The notes under the pieces were generated by a model that did not search any database, was not told the origin of the DNA, and saw only the letters and a list, made by a program, of their open reading frames with translations. DNA of 64,000 nucleotides from Fischerella muscicola SAG 1427-1 = PCC 73103 (GTDB taxonomy: Bacteria > Cyanobacteriota > Cyanobacteriia > Cyanobacteriales > Nostocaceae). Below, piece after piece: positions 17,963 to 27,603 of this stretch. Numbering within the stretch: position 1 is the stretch's first letter; the number at the start of each line of letters is the position of its first letter. The DNA lies in assembly GCF_000317245.1 (NCBI RefSeq), contig NZ_AJLJ01000358.1, positions 1 through 64,000 on the forward strand, read 5' to 3'. The translations under genes were made by a program, and so were the position numbers.

Positions 17963-18019
17963 TGTAGAGACGTGCCAATAGCGCTATAGCGCATGGCTTC
18001 GCTAAGGCACGTCTCTACA
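17963..18019. repeat. TGTAGAGACGTGCC palindromic element
   Basis: Perfect 14-bp arms lie at 17963-17976 and 18006-18019, enclosing GCGCTATAGCGC, itself a palindrome. It is a longer relative of the TGTAGAGACGCG family. Confidence 0.85.
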
Positions 18020-18194
18020 TTGCCCACCTGATCAAGTTTTTGGTCTTATCTGAACTGTATTGCCATATAAATAATGTTGTCTCGAAAAACTTGCATCTAA
18101 AAACTTGCATCTATATTCTTGTAATTTTGTCTTATCTGTATTAACACCAGAATAAGTAAGAATTTTTATAGGAAGAGACTAGGTAAATTTCAAT

Positions 18195-19169
18195 ATGGAT
18201 ATCAAAAACGGCTTTGTAGGTACTGTTGGTAACACACCACTCATTCGGTTAAACAGTTTTTGTGAAGATACAGGCTGTGAAATTCTCGGTAAGGCAGAAT
18301 TTCTCAACCCTGGCGGTTCTGTAAAAGACCGCGCTGCACTTTATATTATTGAAGATGCAGAAAAAAAAGGCTTACTAAAACCTGGTGGCACAGTTGTAGA
18401 AGGAACAGCAGGTAATACTGGTATTGGATTAGCACACATTTGTAATGCTAAAGGCTACAAATGCCTGATTATCATTCCTGATACCCAGTCTCAAGAAAAG
18501 ATGGATGCTTTGAGGGCATTAGGTGCCGAAGTTCGTCCCGTTCCTGCTGTACCCTATAAAGACCCCAACAATTACGTCAAGTTATCTGGTAGAGTCGCCA
18601 GTGAAATGGAAAATGCGATTTGGGCGAATCAGTTTGATAACTTAGCTAATCGTCAGTCTCACTACGAAACCACAGGCCCAGAAATTTGGACACAAACAGA
18701 AGGAAAAATAGATGGTTGGGTAGCAGCCACTGGAACTGGTGGTACTTATGCAGGTGTATCTCTATTTCTCAAAGAAAAAAATCCAGATATAAAATGTGTA
18801 GTTGCTGACCCGATGGGTAGCGGACTTTACAGCTACATCAAAACTGGCGAAATCAAGATGGAAGGTAATTCCATTACAGAAGGTATTGGTAATAGTCGGA
18901 TCACCGCGAACATGGAAGGCGCACCAGCTGATGATGCGATTCAAATCCACGACCAGGAAGCCTTACGAGTAGTTTATCAACTACTGCGGAAAGATGGTTT
19001 ATTTATGGGTGGTTCTACAGGTATCAATGTAGGCGCAGCTGTAGCCTTAGCAAAACAGATGGGGCCAGGACACACCATAGTTACCATTTTGTGTGACAGT
19101 GGTTCTCGCTACCAGTCACGGATATTTAACAATGAATGGCTACAATCAAAAGGGCTTTTACCAGAATAG
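18195..19169 (+). CDS. Cysteine synthase-like PLP enzyme
   Basis: 324 residues of the fold II PLP family. The PLP lysine is K44 in NPGGSVKDRAA. The phosphate-binding and substrate loop is EGTAGNTGIGL (classical CysK has TSGNTG), and GTGGTYAG cups the cofactor phosphate. It most likely makes cysteine from O-acetylserine and sulfide. The TAGNTG variant leaves room for a related beta-replacement activity. The gene has its own upstream region, and a thioredoxin-like ferredoxin lies 206 bp downstream. Confidence 0.88.
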   Translation: MDIKNGFVGTVGNTPLIRLNSFCEDTGCEILGKAEFLNPGGSVKDRAALYIIEDAEKKGLLKPGGTVVEGTAGNTGIGLAHICNAKGYKCLIIIPDTQSQEKMDALRALGAEVRPVPAVPYKDPNNYVKLSGRVASEMENAIWANQFDNLANRQSHYETTGPEIWTQTEGKIDGWVAATGTGGTYAGVSLFLKEKNPDIKCVVADPMGSGLYSYIKTGEIKMEGNSITEGIGNSRITANMEGAPADDAIQIHDQEALRVVYQLLRKDGLFMGGSTGINVGAAVALAKQMGPGHTIVTILCDSGSRYQSRIFNNEWLQSKGLLPE

Positions 19170-19375
19170 TCATTTGTCATTTGTTATTGGTCATTAGAGA
19201 CGCGATGATACTCTTACCTTGAAGCCGCTCTGACGAGCGTCTACGCGTCTGTACAATGGTCATTGATCATTGGTCATTGGTCATTGGTTATATTTTCCCT
19301 GTTTCCTTGTCCCCGTTCTCTGTTTCCTATCTATTGACAAATAACAAATGACAAATGACAAAGGACTAATAATTA
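19170..19375. repeat. TCATTGGTCATT repeats with a GAGACGCG palindrome
   Basis: Direct repeats of TCATTGGTCATTGG and ACAAATGACAAATGAC flank an AGAGACGCG (19196-19204) / CGCGTCTGTACA (19244-19255) inverted repeat. Repeats fill the whole gap between the two genes. Confidence 0.75.
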
Positions 19376-19663
19376 ATGAAATGTATTCGCGTCTGCCAAA
19401 ATCGTACTTGTCGTAAGCAAGGGGCTGCTAAAGTATTAGCAGCTTTTGAGGTTATATCCGTCCCTGATATAACGGTAATGGGTAGTGGTTGTTTAGGACA
19501 ATGCGGCAATGGCCCAATGGTATTGGTTGTACCAGATATGGTTTGGTACAGTGGCGTTCATCCCAGCGAAGTACCTTTAATAATTGAACAGCATTTGTTA
19601 GGTAATCAAATTGTAACCAAGATGCTCTATCATCGGTTTCATCCTCAAGGACAAAAACAATAA
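19376..19663 (+). CDS. Thioredoxin-like [2Fe-2S] ferredoxin
   Basis: 95 residues. The cysteine pattern C7-x4-C12 (VCQNRTCRKQG) and C39-x3-C43 (GSGCLGQCGNGP) is that of the thioredoxin-fold [2Fe-2S] ferredoxins, also found as NuoE-like domains. It is a small soluble electron carrier; the partner is unknown. A Fe-S protein downstream of a cysteine-synthase-like gene may be chance. Confidence 0.88.
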   Translation: MKCIRVCQNRTCRKQGAAKVLAAFEVISVPDITVMGSGCLGQCGNGPMVLVVPDMVWYSGVHPSEVPLIIEQHLLGNQIVTKMLYHRFHPQGQKQ

Positions 19664-19792
19664 ATGGGTGTGGGGGTGTAAGGGTTTAGAGGTGTAGGAA
19701 GAGTTGTATTTTCATGCTTTGGGATTTTCCCATGAAAGGCTAGTTTGATAATAAGTTAAAAGTTGAAGGCTAAGGGGAAAAGGAAAGATTTT

Positions 19793-20719
19793 ATGAATAT
19801 TCAACAGCTACGTGAATCCTTAAAATTAAAGTGGGTGAAATACTATTTTCAAAATCGTCCCTGGTTAGTAAAAATGCGAATCTGGGGTACTTATGATGGT
19901 GAACGTCGCCCTTCTTCTGGCTTTATTTTGGCAACTTTATCTGTTTTAGAACCAGAACTGGATGAGATATTGCCTTTACTTTTAGAATTAAACAATAATC
20001 CAGATTGTATAATTACAGCTTTGGGTTTGAACTTCAATCCTGAAGAACAACTGCATTTAGTTGAAGATAATAATGATGATGTAGAGATAGAAACAATTCA
20101 GGAAAAAAGACTTCTTGAAACATCAACTAACGACAAAGTTGATTCCCAATCTCAAGCTGTATTTTCATCACAGAAGTTACATCCATCCCAAAAATGCTTA
20201 GAAACTGATGGAGTTGTGAAGCAGGAAATAGGTAGTAGGGTAAGTACGCAAGTACACAATCAAAAAAAATCTGTATCATCGCTAACTGTGGTAAATAAAT
20301 TGGCAAGTAAGGGTACATCAGTACCTGCATTATCAGTGATTAATAGAACTAACGGCAAAGCTTTACCTGCATTAGCAGTTATTGGTAAAGCTGAAAGCAA
20401 TAGTAAATCACCGCCTACCCCACTGCTGACAGTAATTAGCAAAACCGAAAATAATAGTAATAGTGGTAATAATAGTAAACCTATGCGATCGCTCCTCATT
20501 AGCAGTAACATCAACAGAGAAAGTCAGCCAGTGTCATCTGTGATCACTACCAGCAATGTGGATAGCAAAACTAAGTTAGCATTGATACCACCACAAGATA
20601 TTGTAGATAATGTAAATTCAGTCCCTACCAAGCAAAACTATAAACTCGCTTCTTGGATAGATGACTTTTGTCAAGGAGCAAGCTGGGATAAAGAGGAAGC
20701 TATTTATATTCTCTATTGA
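19793..20719 (+). CDS. Conserved cyanobacterial protein (DUF5331-like)
   Basis: About 308 residues from the ATG at 19793, preceded by GGGGAAAAGGAAAG; an upstream ATG at 19763 adds ten unconserved residues. A conserved N-terminal domain (MNIQQLRESLKLKWVKYY, RPWLVKMRIWGTYDGERRP) is followed by a low-complexity Ser/Asn/Lys/Val middle with repeated LTVISK/LAVIGK motifs. A short C-terminal motif NYKLASWIDDFCQGASWD closes the protein. From memory this is DUF5331. The function is unknown. The middle is probably disordered. Confidence 0.75.
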   Translation: MNIQQLRESLKLKWVKYYFQNRPWLVKMRIWGTYDGERRPSSGFILATLSVLEPELDEILPLLLELNNNPDCIITALGLNFNPEEQLHLVEDNNDDVEIETIQEKRLLETSTNDKVDSQSQAVFSSQKLHPSQKCLETDGVVKQEIGSRVSTQVHNQKKSVSSLTVVNKLASKGTSVPALSVINRTNGKALPALAVIGKAESNSKSPPTPLLTVISKTENNSNSGNNSKPMRSLLISSNINRESQPVSSVITTSNVDSKTKLALIPPQDIVDNVNSVPTKQNYKLASWIDDFCQGASWDKEEAIYILY

Positions 20720-20839
20720 GTTTTTTCTTGAGATCATCTAGTTTACAAAACACTGAATTTGAGCGTCATTAAGATTACACAATTGAGAAGCGATCGCTAC
20801 CATTTATTTTTTCCAATCCAAAATCTAAAATGGTAGCGT

Positions 20840-21421
20840 TCATCTAATTCTATTTTTATCTGGCAGTTCATCTCCACCTGTATAACCAGTAGCCACCCAA
20901 ACCAATGATCTCACGCCATCGCGGATAGATTTGCCGATGGGTTCTGCTTGAGAACTACTAGAAGGAACTGAGACTGGTTTAAAATTAATTCCTCGACTAC
21001 CCAAAACAATCTCACCGATAACTGTGGCGCGTCTCATATGATAATCAGAAGTAATTAAGTAAACATTTTTGATGTTATTTTTTTCTAAATCCTCTACTAG
21101 GGTAGTAAAGTTCTCTACTGTATTATTGGCTCGATAATCCAAGTGTAAACGTTGATGATTAATCCCCGCTTTGGCAAATACTTTTTTTGTTGCTGTTGGC
21201 GGACTACCTCCAGAAATCCAAATCGGTAAATTGGGATGCTTACGAGCAAAATCGGCCGTAAATTTTTCTCGTTCTAATTTTTTTGTAGAACCACCCAAGA
21301 CTAAAATTGCTTGCGGTTGTGTAAATTGACCTTGGATTTCCTTATAACCCCACAATGTGAGTAGTGGTAGGGTGAGAATCATCAACCGAGAAGACAGATT
21401 TTTGAATAGTAGCTTTTTCAA
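20840..21421 (-). CDS. YdcF/ElyC-family (DUF218) protein
   Basis: 193 residues. An N-terminal membrane helix (about 11-27) precedes the DUF218 domain, with QAILVLGGST at its start, IWISGGSPP, the conserved NTVENFTTLVEDL and LITSDYHMRRA. Relatives (SanA, ElyC, YdcF) are linked to envelope integrity. The exact role is not known here. Confidence 0.88.
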   Translation of the reverse strand: MKKLLFKNLSSRLMILTLPLLTLWGYKEIQGQFTQPQAILVLGGSTKKLEREKFTADFARKHPNLPIWISGGSPPTATKKVFAKAGINHQRLHLDYRANNTVENFTTLVEDLEKNNIKNVYLITSDYHMRRATVIGEIVLGSRGINFKPVSVPSSSSQAEPIGKSIRDGVRSLVWVATGYTGGDELPDKNRIR

Positions 21422-21650
21422 GGTTCTATAAGTTCGTCAGCTTCAACAAATGTTCTTGAAAAAGAATTTAGAACAGCCAAAATATAAGAAATTATCCCAA
21501 ATTGATTTTTGGGTGATTTCCCTTGTTGGCAGGCGATCGTCAATGCCAAGAAACAAGTAGGCATCGATCAACTTGCTGCTAGATTTTAGCTGCTATTGAG
21601 GCAGATGCAAAGTGTTTGTGCAACCTTAAAATATTAAACTTTTTAGACGA

Positions 21651-21969
21651 CGGGACTGGCCAGACTCGAACCGGCGACCTAGCGCTTCAGATTTGTGTGA
21701 GTTTCCCCACTCTCTGGACTATACCTTCACCATAGACTCTAAGTCTTTAGGTGGTGGCTTTCTAGTCTCTACACCTTCCTGAGAAAACTTACAGTCATAT
21801 ACTGTATAGTTTTAATACTCAGGCTTGGCTCGGTATTCCCATGAAATGTAAAAACTCTTTACTCATTTTTTAGGGTTCACCGAATTTAACCACATTCACT
21901 CATAGAGTTTCCCCTATGGTGCCCGATAGTTCAGGAGGCGCTCGCTCTATCCAACTGAGCTACAGCCCC
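21651..21969 (-). tRNA. tRNA-Arg(CCU) gene interrupted by a group I intron
   Basis: On the minus strand the exons are 21969-21933 and 21687-21651, 37 nt each, giving a 74-nt tRNA. The acceptor stem GGGGCTG pairs with CAGTCCC, and the T arm is GCCGGTTCGAGTCTGGC. The anticodon stem is AGCGC/GCGCT and the loop is CTCCTAA, so the anticodon is CCU (Arg, AGG codons). The intron lies between the third anticodon base U36 and A37. CCA is not encoded. The gene starts 34 bp after the tocopherol cyclase stop on the same strand. Confidence 0.95.
21688..21932 (-). ncRNA. Group I self-splicing intron in tRNA-Arg(CCU), 245 nt
   Basis: The 5' exon ends in U and the intron ends in G, as group I splicing requires. 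Core elements seen in order are GGGGAAACT, a Q-like CGAGCCAAGCCTGAG, an R-like GGTGTAGAGACTAG and an S-like AAGGTATAGTCC. Near the start, CUAU/AUAG with the following GGGA can pair with UCCU of the 5' exon, giving a U.G pair at the splice site. There is no internal ORF for an endonuclease. Related introns are known in tRNA-Leu(UAA), tRNA-fMet and tRNA-Arg(CCU) genes of bacteria. Confidence 0.93.
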
Positions 21970-22003
21970 AAAATAATGGATATCACTTTCCATGATACCA
22001 CTT

Positions 22004-23101
22004 TTAATGAGACTGCCAAGCATCATTCCAAGGCCCGCCGCCTATTTCTAATCCACAAGCTGAACTGTCTGCTTTCAGGATAATTTCTGTGTGATTATTC
22101 TTTTTTTCTCGCAGTTCTATATGTAATTGCCCTTGTAAGGTGTCACGACAGCAAAATAGCAAGCCATTTTCTGTTGGCGCACGTAAGGGAGTTCCTGGTA
22201 AATCAGTGATTCCTGTTAATTCAACTTCGTAGTGAGAATTTCTGGCTCGCATTTGCCATTTACCCCAAGGTTGAATATTCCAGCTAACTTGGGAGTTCCA
22301 AGGGACAAACTCGTAGAATTTACCTTGATAGTGGATACCAATCATTGCTACAGATTCCATCCACCACAACACCCCCCGTCTACCACCGCCAGCAGTTAGG
22401 GCTAAGTCAGTAATCTCTGAAAAACTATTGCAGTTTGCCCAAAACCATTTTTGAGGAAAAGCGCCACCCCAATTTTTTTCGCCGTAAGCAGGGGCGTTAG
22501 TGAATTCGTAGCGTTTGCTATTCCAGTCTATCCAGCCGCTAGCCAAACCATGCGCCATCAAAATTTGCCAACCGGGTTCAAAAATTTGCAAAAATGATAA
22601 CCAACCTGCGGTTGATTGCTGTATACTGCTGCGATTTCCCCAACCATACACGGGTTGAATTTCATATTGCCAACGACAATATTGACCAGTGCTGGGATCG
22701 CTGATTATGCCTTGATTTAAGGTAGCTGTGGCTTGATACCCTTGTTGAACATGAAGCTCAAATTCTTCTGGTAGCAGGTAAAGGGGTTGAATGTCTATAT
22801 TACTTTGACCCCAATGACCCAAAGCTAGCACATCCGGCTTCGCCCAAAAATTATTGGCTTCCGGGAAGGTACGACACAGATACTCATCATTCGGCCCCAA
22901 AACTTGGGCTGCACCACCACTATGGGCTTTACCGCCGATGGGGTCTTCGATAGAGTACATAAAGGCGAAGGATTGATTTTCATCAGGCAAAGTAACGCGG
23001 TAGTACCAACCTTCAAAAAAGCGACGGCTACTGTGATCCCAGTGATAACCACTGTGAGGAGTTTGCGTGGTGTCAAAAGGATTGCTGAGAAAATCAAGCA
23101 T
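22004..23101 (-). CDS. vte1: Tocopherol cyclase
   Basis: 365 residues from the ATG at 23101; an upstream start at 23176 adds 25 residues without family resemblance. Typical family segments are PHSGYHWDHSSRRFFEGWYY, FAFMYSIEDP, GWLSFLQIFEPGWQILMAHG and GEKNWGGAFPQKWFWANCN. The enzyme closes the chromanol ring in vitamin E synthesis (plant VTE1, Synechocystis Slr1737). It stands alone; the tRNA-Arg gene follows at once and may be read through. Confidence 0.94.
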   Translation of the reverse strand: MLDFLSNPFDTTQTPHSGYHWDHSSRRFFEGWYYRVTLPDENQSFAFMYSIEDPIGGKAHSGGAAQVLGPNDEYLCRTFPEANNFWAKPDVLALGHWGQSNIDIQPLYLLPEEFELHVQQGYQATATLNQGIISDPSTGQYCRWQYEIQPVYGWGNRSSIQQSTAGWLSFLQIFEPGWQILMAHGLASGWIDWNSKRYEFTNAPAYGEKNWGGAFPQKWFWANCNSFSEITDLALTAGGGRRGVLWWMESVAMIGIHYQGKFYEFVPWNSQVSWNIQPWGKWQMRARNSHYEVELTGITDLPGTPLRAPTENGLLFCCRDTLQGQLHIELREKKNNHTEIILKADSSACGLEIGGGPWNDAWQSH

Positions 23102-23449
23102 AATTTCTGTTGACAGGGATTTAGGAGTGTAAAAGGAGATGGATGTTAGGAAATCGCATTCAAATTCACCTAACACCCTTTTTTAGTATGGGCGATCGCA
23201 CTCACTTATTGGCAGTCTCAATGAAACAAGTTTGATCGCCACAGCCTACACCTCTAGACCCTTACACCTCTACAAAATAATCCATTCTCCTGCCTTAAGC
23301 AGTACCTTTTTTTATCTCTCGTGGGAAATGAGGATTTCTAGGCACAGATTAGAGAACTTTCTTGGCAGAAGATGAAGATAAGTCCTAAAACTACGTTGCG
23401 CGTTCTAGCTGTTTTACCTCCCAGCCGCAAGTACAGCAGTCCACCAAAT

Positions 23450-25657
23450 ATGACCAAACTCCACTGGCTAGAAGTTACTGAATACGTTTCCCTATACGCT
23501 TCCGCAATTGGCAGCTTGGCTGCTACAGTCACTCAACAAGTCGTTTACGCAGCACTTCCTTTAACTGTAGCCCTTGGTTTGAATATCACAAACCGGGAAC
23601 GGTTGAAGCGTTTAAATAATCAATATCGACAAAATGCGATCGCTCAATTCGATCAATTAGTTGATCCCTTTAGACAGCGCTTAGAAAACTTTGATGACTT
23701 TACACAACGATTAAGCCAAACAACTCAACAACAAATAGAAGAATTACGACAAAATCAAAAAGACCAAAATACTGACTCTAATCAACAACGCTTGGCACAA
23801 TTTGATGCATTTAGACAACAGTTGATGAAAGCAACTGAGTTACAAATAGAACCTCTCAAAGAAAATATTGATCAACTCAACGCCTACACTCAAAAATTCA
23901 ATACAAATACTCACCAACAAATTGAACCAATCAAACAACATTTGATTGAACTCAACGCTTATATTCAACAATTAAATACAAGTACCCAGCAACAAATAGA
24001 ACCTCTCAAACAAAATTTTACCCAATTGAACACTTATACTCAACAGTTATATACAAGTATTCAACAAATAGAACCTCTTAAACAAAATTTTGCTCAACTT
24101 GATAGTTTTACTCAACAGTTAAATGCTAGTACTCAAAAGCAATTTGAACTTCTAAGACAACAAGTAGTAGAAATCGATGTGCAGACAAAAAAAATTAGTA
24201 CCAATATTCAGCCACAAGTACCAAATCTAGATGCTTTTAGTCAGCGCTTAGAACAACTAGAAAATTTTGCCAAACAGTTAAATACAAATATTGAACAGCA
24301 AATTCAACCTTTGAGACAATATATTACTCAACTAAATGCTTATACACAAGGAGCAAATAAAAATACTGAAAAACAAATAGAAGAATTTAAATACGCGATC
24401 GCATTACTGCAAACAGAAATGCAGAATTTAGCAGAGTCTTTAACTCAAACAGAACAACGTCTGAGTCAAGAAGTCGCAACAAAAGTCAAACAACCCCAAG
24501 TAAATATTACAATTCCAACCCCAGTAAAGCCTCAACCACAAAACACAGTTCTTCATCCTAAACCGCCAGAAGCAGAAAAAACTGAGAAACCACCAGCTTT
24601 ACCACCAGTGACGATGTCTGGCGACAAGCCCCTACCTGCGGAAACCGCTCCGCGTCTACGGGTCTACGCACCAACAACATCAACGACAACGGAAACACAA
24701 AAACCCAAATCTCTCTCTACTTTGGAAGAACATTTAGAACGAGTAGTTTCTGTTGCTTTTAATCCGATTTTTACTGATCCAGCTAGGAGAATATTAGCTA
24801 GTGGTAGCCATGACAAAAGTGTCAAAATCTGGCGTTTAGATACTCAGAAAAGCCGTACTTTAACAGTTTCTGGAAAAGTCAATTCCATTGCTTTTAGTCC
24901 TGATGGTAAAATTTTAGCTTGTGGTCATGACGATAAAACTGTGAAATTATGGGATGTGGATACAGAAAGAGAAATTTGTAATTTTGTGGGACATAAAGAA
25001 AAAGTTTATGCTGTGGCTTTTAGCCCTGATGGCAAAATTATTGCTAGTGGTAGTCAAGATCGAACTATTAAACTGTGGTCTGTTGAGCATCAAAAAGAGA
25101 TATATACACTGAGAGGACATATAGACGAAGTTTTATGCGTTGCTTTTAGTCCCAATGGTAAGCTAGTCGCTAGCGGTAGTGGCGATCGCGATCAAACTAT
25201 TAAAATTTGGCATCTCACTCAAGATAAATTCCTCACTCTTAAAGGTAAATCTAGTTCGATGGGAAGAATTTATTCTATTTGTTTTAGTCCTGATGGTACA
25301 ACTTTAGCTAGTGGTCATCAAGATAAAACTATCAAGTTTTGGGATGTGGAAACTGGGAGAGAAATTAATTGCATTTCAGAAAATGATGAAGAAGTTTATT
25401 CTGTTGCATTTAGCCCAGATGGGAAAACTTTAGCCAGTGGAAGTTATGGCGGAAATCTGAAAATATGGCAAGTAGATACAGGTGAGGAACTGAATAATAT
25501 TGCTGTTAACCAAGGTGCGATTTATTGTGTTGCTTATAGTCCAGATGGGAAGATAATCGCAACAGCCAATGGAGATAAAACAGTCACACTTGTAAATTGT
25601 GAATTTAGAGCAACACGGCGAAATCGAGATATAGAAATAGAAAAAGGATTTGATTAA
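23450..25657 (+). CDS. Membrane-associated coiled-coil protein with C-terminal seven-bladed WD40 propeller
   Basis: 735 residues from the ATG at 23450; a longer start at 23372 is possible. A hydrophobic N-terminal region (VSLYASAIGSLAATVTQQVV...LPLTVALGLNI) comes first. Then about 330 residues of coiled coil follow, built on a recurring unit like QQIEPLKQNFTQLNTYTQQL every 27-28 residues. A Pro-rich linker leads to seven WD40 repeats (VAFSPDGKIIASGS...IKLWSV type) from about 24730 to the end. Seven blades make one closed propeller. The linker segment at about 24620-24665 looks repeat-derived. It is probably a scaffold protein. Confidence 0.85.
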   Translation: MTKLHWLEVTEYVSLYASAIGSLAATVTQQVVYAALPLTVALGLNITNRERLKRLNNQYRQNAIAQFDQLVDPFRQRLENFDDFTQRLSQTTQQQIEELRQNQKDQNTDSNQQRLAQFDAFRQQLMKATELQIEPLKENIDQLNAYTQKFNTNTHQQIEPIKQHLIELNAYIQQLNTSTQQQIEPLKQNFTQLNTYTQQLYTSIQQIEPLKQNFAQLDSFTQQLNASTQKQFELLRQQVVEIDVQTKKISTNIQPQVPNLDAFSQRLEQLENFAKQLNTNIEQQIQPLRQYITQLNAYTQGANKNTEKQIEEFKYAIALLQTEMQNLAESLTQTEQRLSQEVATKVKQPQVNITIPTPVKPQPQNTVLHPKPPEAEKTEKPPALPPVTMSGDKPLPAETAPRLRVYAPTTSTTTETQKPKSLSTLEEHLERVVSVAFNPIFTDPARRILASGSHDKSVKIWRLDTQKSRTLTVSGKVNSIAFSPDGKILACGHDDKTVKLWDVDTEREICNFVGHKEKVYAVAFSPDGKIIASGSQDRTIKLWSVEHQKEIYTLRGHIDEVLCVAFSPNGKLVASGSGDRDQTIKIWHLTQDKFLTLKGKSSSMGRIYSICFSPDGTTLASGHQDKTIKFWDVETGREINCISENDEEVYSVAFSPDGKTLASGSYGGNLKIWQVDTGEELNNIAVNQGAIYCVAYSPDGKIIATANGDKTVTLVNCEFRATRRNRDIEIEKGFD

Positions 25658-25702
25658 TATAAACGTAGGGTAGCACAGATGTACGCCCCTACAAAATATT
25701 TT

Positions 25703-26005
25703 TTAAGCAGCCAATTTCTCTTGCACTAATACATATGGTTGAACAATTAAAGTATGAAATCGCTTAGTGCGATCGCTATTCCAATTACCTAGTTGATCTA
25801 AAGATGGTTTAGCAATCAATTGCTCATCAATCCAGTTTTGAACTTCTAAAACTTTATCACTAGCGATCGCTACCCCTACATCTAATATATCTAATCCTAT
25901 TGCTACCACAATCACTGCATCTCTTTGTGCGTGGGGAATTAGCCACTCCCACTCTGCTTCATCCAAGTTTTCTGTTAATTCTGCTCTTAAATTCGGATTA
26001 GTCAT
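25703..26005 (-). CDS. DUF2288 family protein
   Basis: 100 residues. The segments ELTENLDEAEWEWLIPHAQRDAVIVV, KVLEVQNWI and FHTLIVQPYVLVQE match the DUF2288 pattern. It is small and acidic, with no membrane helix. The function is unknown. It is convergent with the WD40 gene. Confidence 0.85.
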   Translation of the reverse strand: MTNPNLRAELTENLDEAEWEWLIPHAQRDAVIVVAIGLDILDVGVAIASDKVLEVQNWIDEQLIAKPSLDQLGNWNSDRTKRFHTLIVQPYVLVQEKLAA

Positions 26006-26130
26006 TAGTCATTATTTAAAAGATATTTTTCCTATTTTAAATAAAAATTATACACAAATTACGTATTTTATGTTATTTTTCCTATTTCCTTTTCCTTTAT
26101 CTATTTTTAAGAATTTACTAATAATTATAA

Positions 26131-27168
26131 CTAAACTTCTGACTTCATTTCATCAATTTCAAATATAGAAACGATCACTCCAGCAATCGGAATTGCAATA
26201 AAAATTCCCAATAAACCAGCTACTCTCGCGCCTACTAGTAAAGCAAAAAATACTACTACAGGATTAAGATTCAGCGCACCTTGCATAATCCGAGGTGCAA
26301 TGAGATTATCTTGTATTTGTTGGAGTATGATGCAAGCAACTAATACCTTGAGAGCTAGCCAAACACCTTGAGATAATACAATTAAACTAATTATACCAAC
26401 TCCCAAAGTTGCACCTATACCAGGAATAATGTCAAGTATGCCGACTATAACTGACAAGATCAAGGCGAAAGGAACTTTTAATAATAAAAAAATAATAAAA
26501 GTAGAGCCTGAAAGAAATAAAGTTAATAACAATTGACCTTGAAAAAAACCTAAAAAATTGCGTTTAATTATCCTAGTAAATTTACTACGATTCTGTTGGG
26601 GTATTACTTTAATCATCAAATGCCAAAGCTTGTCTCCATCCAGAAGCATAAAAAAAGCGACAACTGAGATTATTATAAAAGTCACAAAATTAGTTAAAAA
26701 TGTTTGAAGAATTGTCAAGCTAGCCACAAGTTGATTTATTGCTTGATTGCGTATCTGTTCTTCAATAATAGTTAAATCTAGCTGAATATTACGTGAGCGA
26801 AAAATTGATTCTATTCGCTCTAATAGAGGGGCTAATGAATTTAAAAAAGCTGTCAGGCTATCAATTAACTGTTGTCCTTGTGATAAAAGAGTTAAACCAA
26901 CAGTAATTATCAGACTACCAATAATCACAATACTGAGTAAGAAAACTACAATTACTGCGATATGATGGGGCAAAAAACGTTCTAGCCATTTGACTGGATA
27001 ACTTAGCAAAAAAGCCAAGATAGTAGCAAAAGTAAAAATAACAATTACTGGTTCAAAATAACCTAACAGCTGTACAACTGCCCAACCAGAAGCAACCAAA
27101 AGTAAAAATCTGACTAAGACGAGATTATTTAATCTAGACCAAAATTTATTGGTTCTAAAGCTACTCAT
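26131..27168 (-). CDS. AI-2E family transporter (PerM-like)
   Basis: 345 residues with about eight membrane helices: a cluster of hydrophobic segments at the N-terminus (FLLLVASGWAVVQLL, VIVIFTFATILAFLL, IAVIVVFLLSIVIIG), a cytoplasmic middle, and four or more at the C-terminus. The family signature GILDIIPGIGATLGVGIISL followed by LIAPRIMQGALNLNPVVVF is present. The substrate is unknown; members range from autoinducer export to ion/proton antiport. Confidence 0.9.
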   Translation of the reverse strand: MSSFRTNKFWSRLNNLVLVRFLLLVASGWAVVQLLGYFEPVIVIFTFATILAFLLSYPVKWLERFLPHHIAVIVVFLLSIVIIGSLIITVGLTLLSQGQQLIDSLTAFLNSLAPLLERIESIFRSRNIQLDLTIIEEQIRNQAINQLVASLTILQTFLTNFVTFIIISVVAFFMLLDGDKLWHLMIKVIPQQNRSKFTRIIKRNFLGFFQGQLLLTLFLSGSTFIIFLLLKVPFALILSVIVGILDIIPGIGATLGVGIISLIVLSQGVWLALKVLVACIILQQIQDNLIAPRIMQGALNLNPVVVFFALLVGARVAGLLGIFIAIPIAGVIVSIFEIDEMKSEV

Positions 27169-27603
27169 GAATTATTGACGGTAAGTATATTAAAAATTAA
27201 TATCGCTAAATTTTTTAATTCCAGATTAGTAAATATTTCTTGCCATTTATTGTTTTGAATACCTACCAAGCTCATAATTACCAATGACATTTACAATATA
27301 CTCTTTAAGTATTAATAACCACTTTCCCAGAGTATATTTTTCTGTTTTATTCACTAATAATTTCAATCCTAAAAGAAAGAAGTATGTTGACAAGACAACT
27401 ACCAAAAGGCGTGTTTTTCTTGATTTCATAAACTACGGAATGGATTCGGGGCTTCATTCAAACGTTTTGGCTTGCTCTAAATTGGGTTGAACTTCTCTAA
27501 ATTATTCGTGAAAGACAAGATCCCCGACTTCTCGCAAAAAGTCGGGATCTGAGTTTTGCGATTGTGCTACTAAGTTAATCTCCTTCCAATCCACAATCCC
27601 CGA
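27169..27603. other. Intergenic region with an AAGTCGGGGATCT palindrome
   Basis: No convincing gene was found. It holds one copy of the dispersed palindromic element (27519-27550). Confidence 0.5.
27519..27550. repeat. AGATCCCCGACTT palindromic element, copy 1
   Basis: AGATCCCCGACTT (27519 onward) pairs with AAGTCGGGATCT (27539-27550), with one bulged base. It is preceded by TTCGTGAA as in the other copies at 43570, 48806 and 62743. Confidence 0.85.

Larger units (their letters stand above)
17456..18194. other. Long intergenic region with 21-bp repeats and a palindrome
   Basis: No firm gene was found in about 740 bp. It holds the 21-bp tandem repeat array (17769-17889) and a GAGACGTGCC palindrome (17963-18019). 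A minus-strand ORF of 76 codons through the array is discussed under findings. Confidence 0.6.

Noticed and set aside
27247..27429. 60-codon minus-strand ORF beginning MKSRKTRLLVVVL
   Set aside because: It has a signal-like start, but no ribosome site, poor downstream composition, and it overlaps the palindromic repeat flank; support is too weak.
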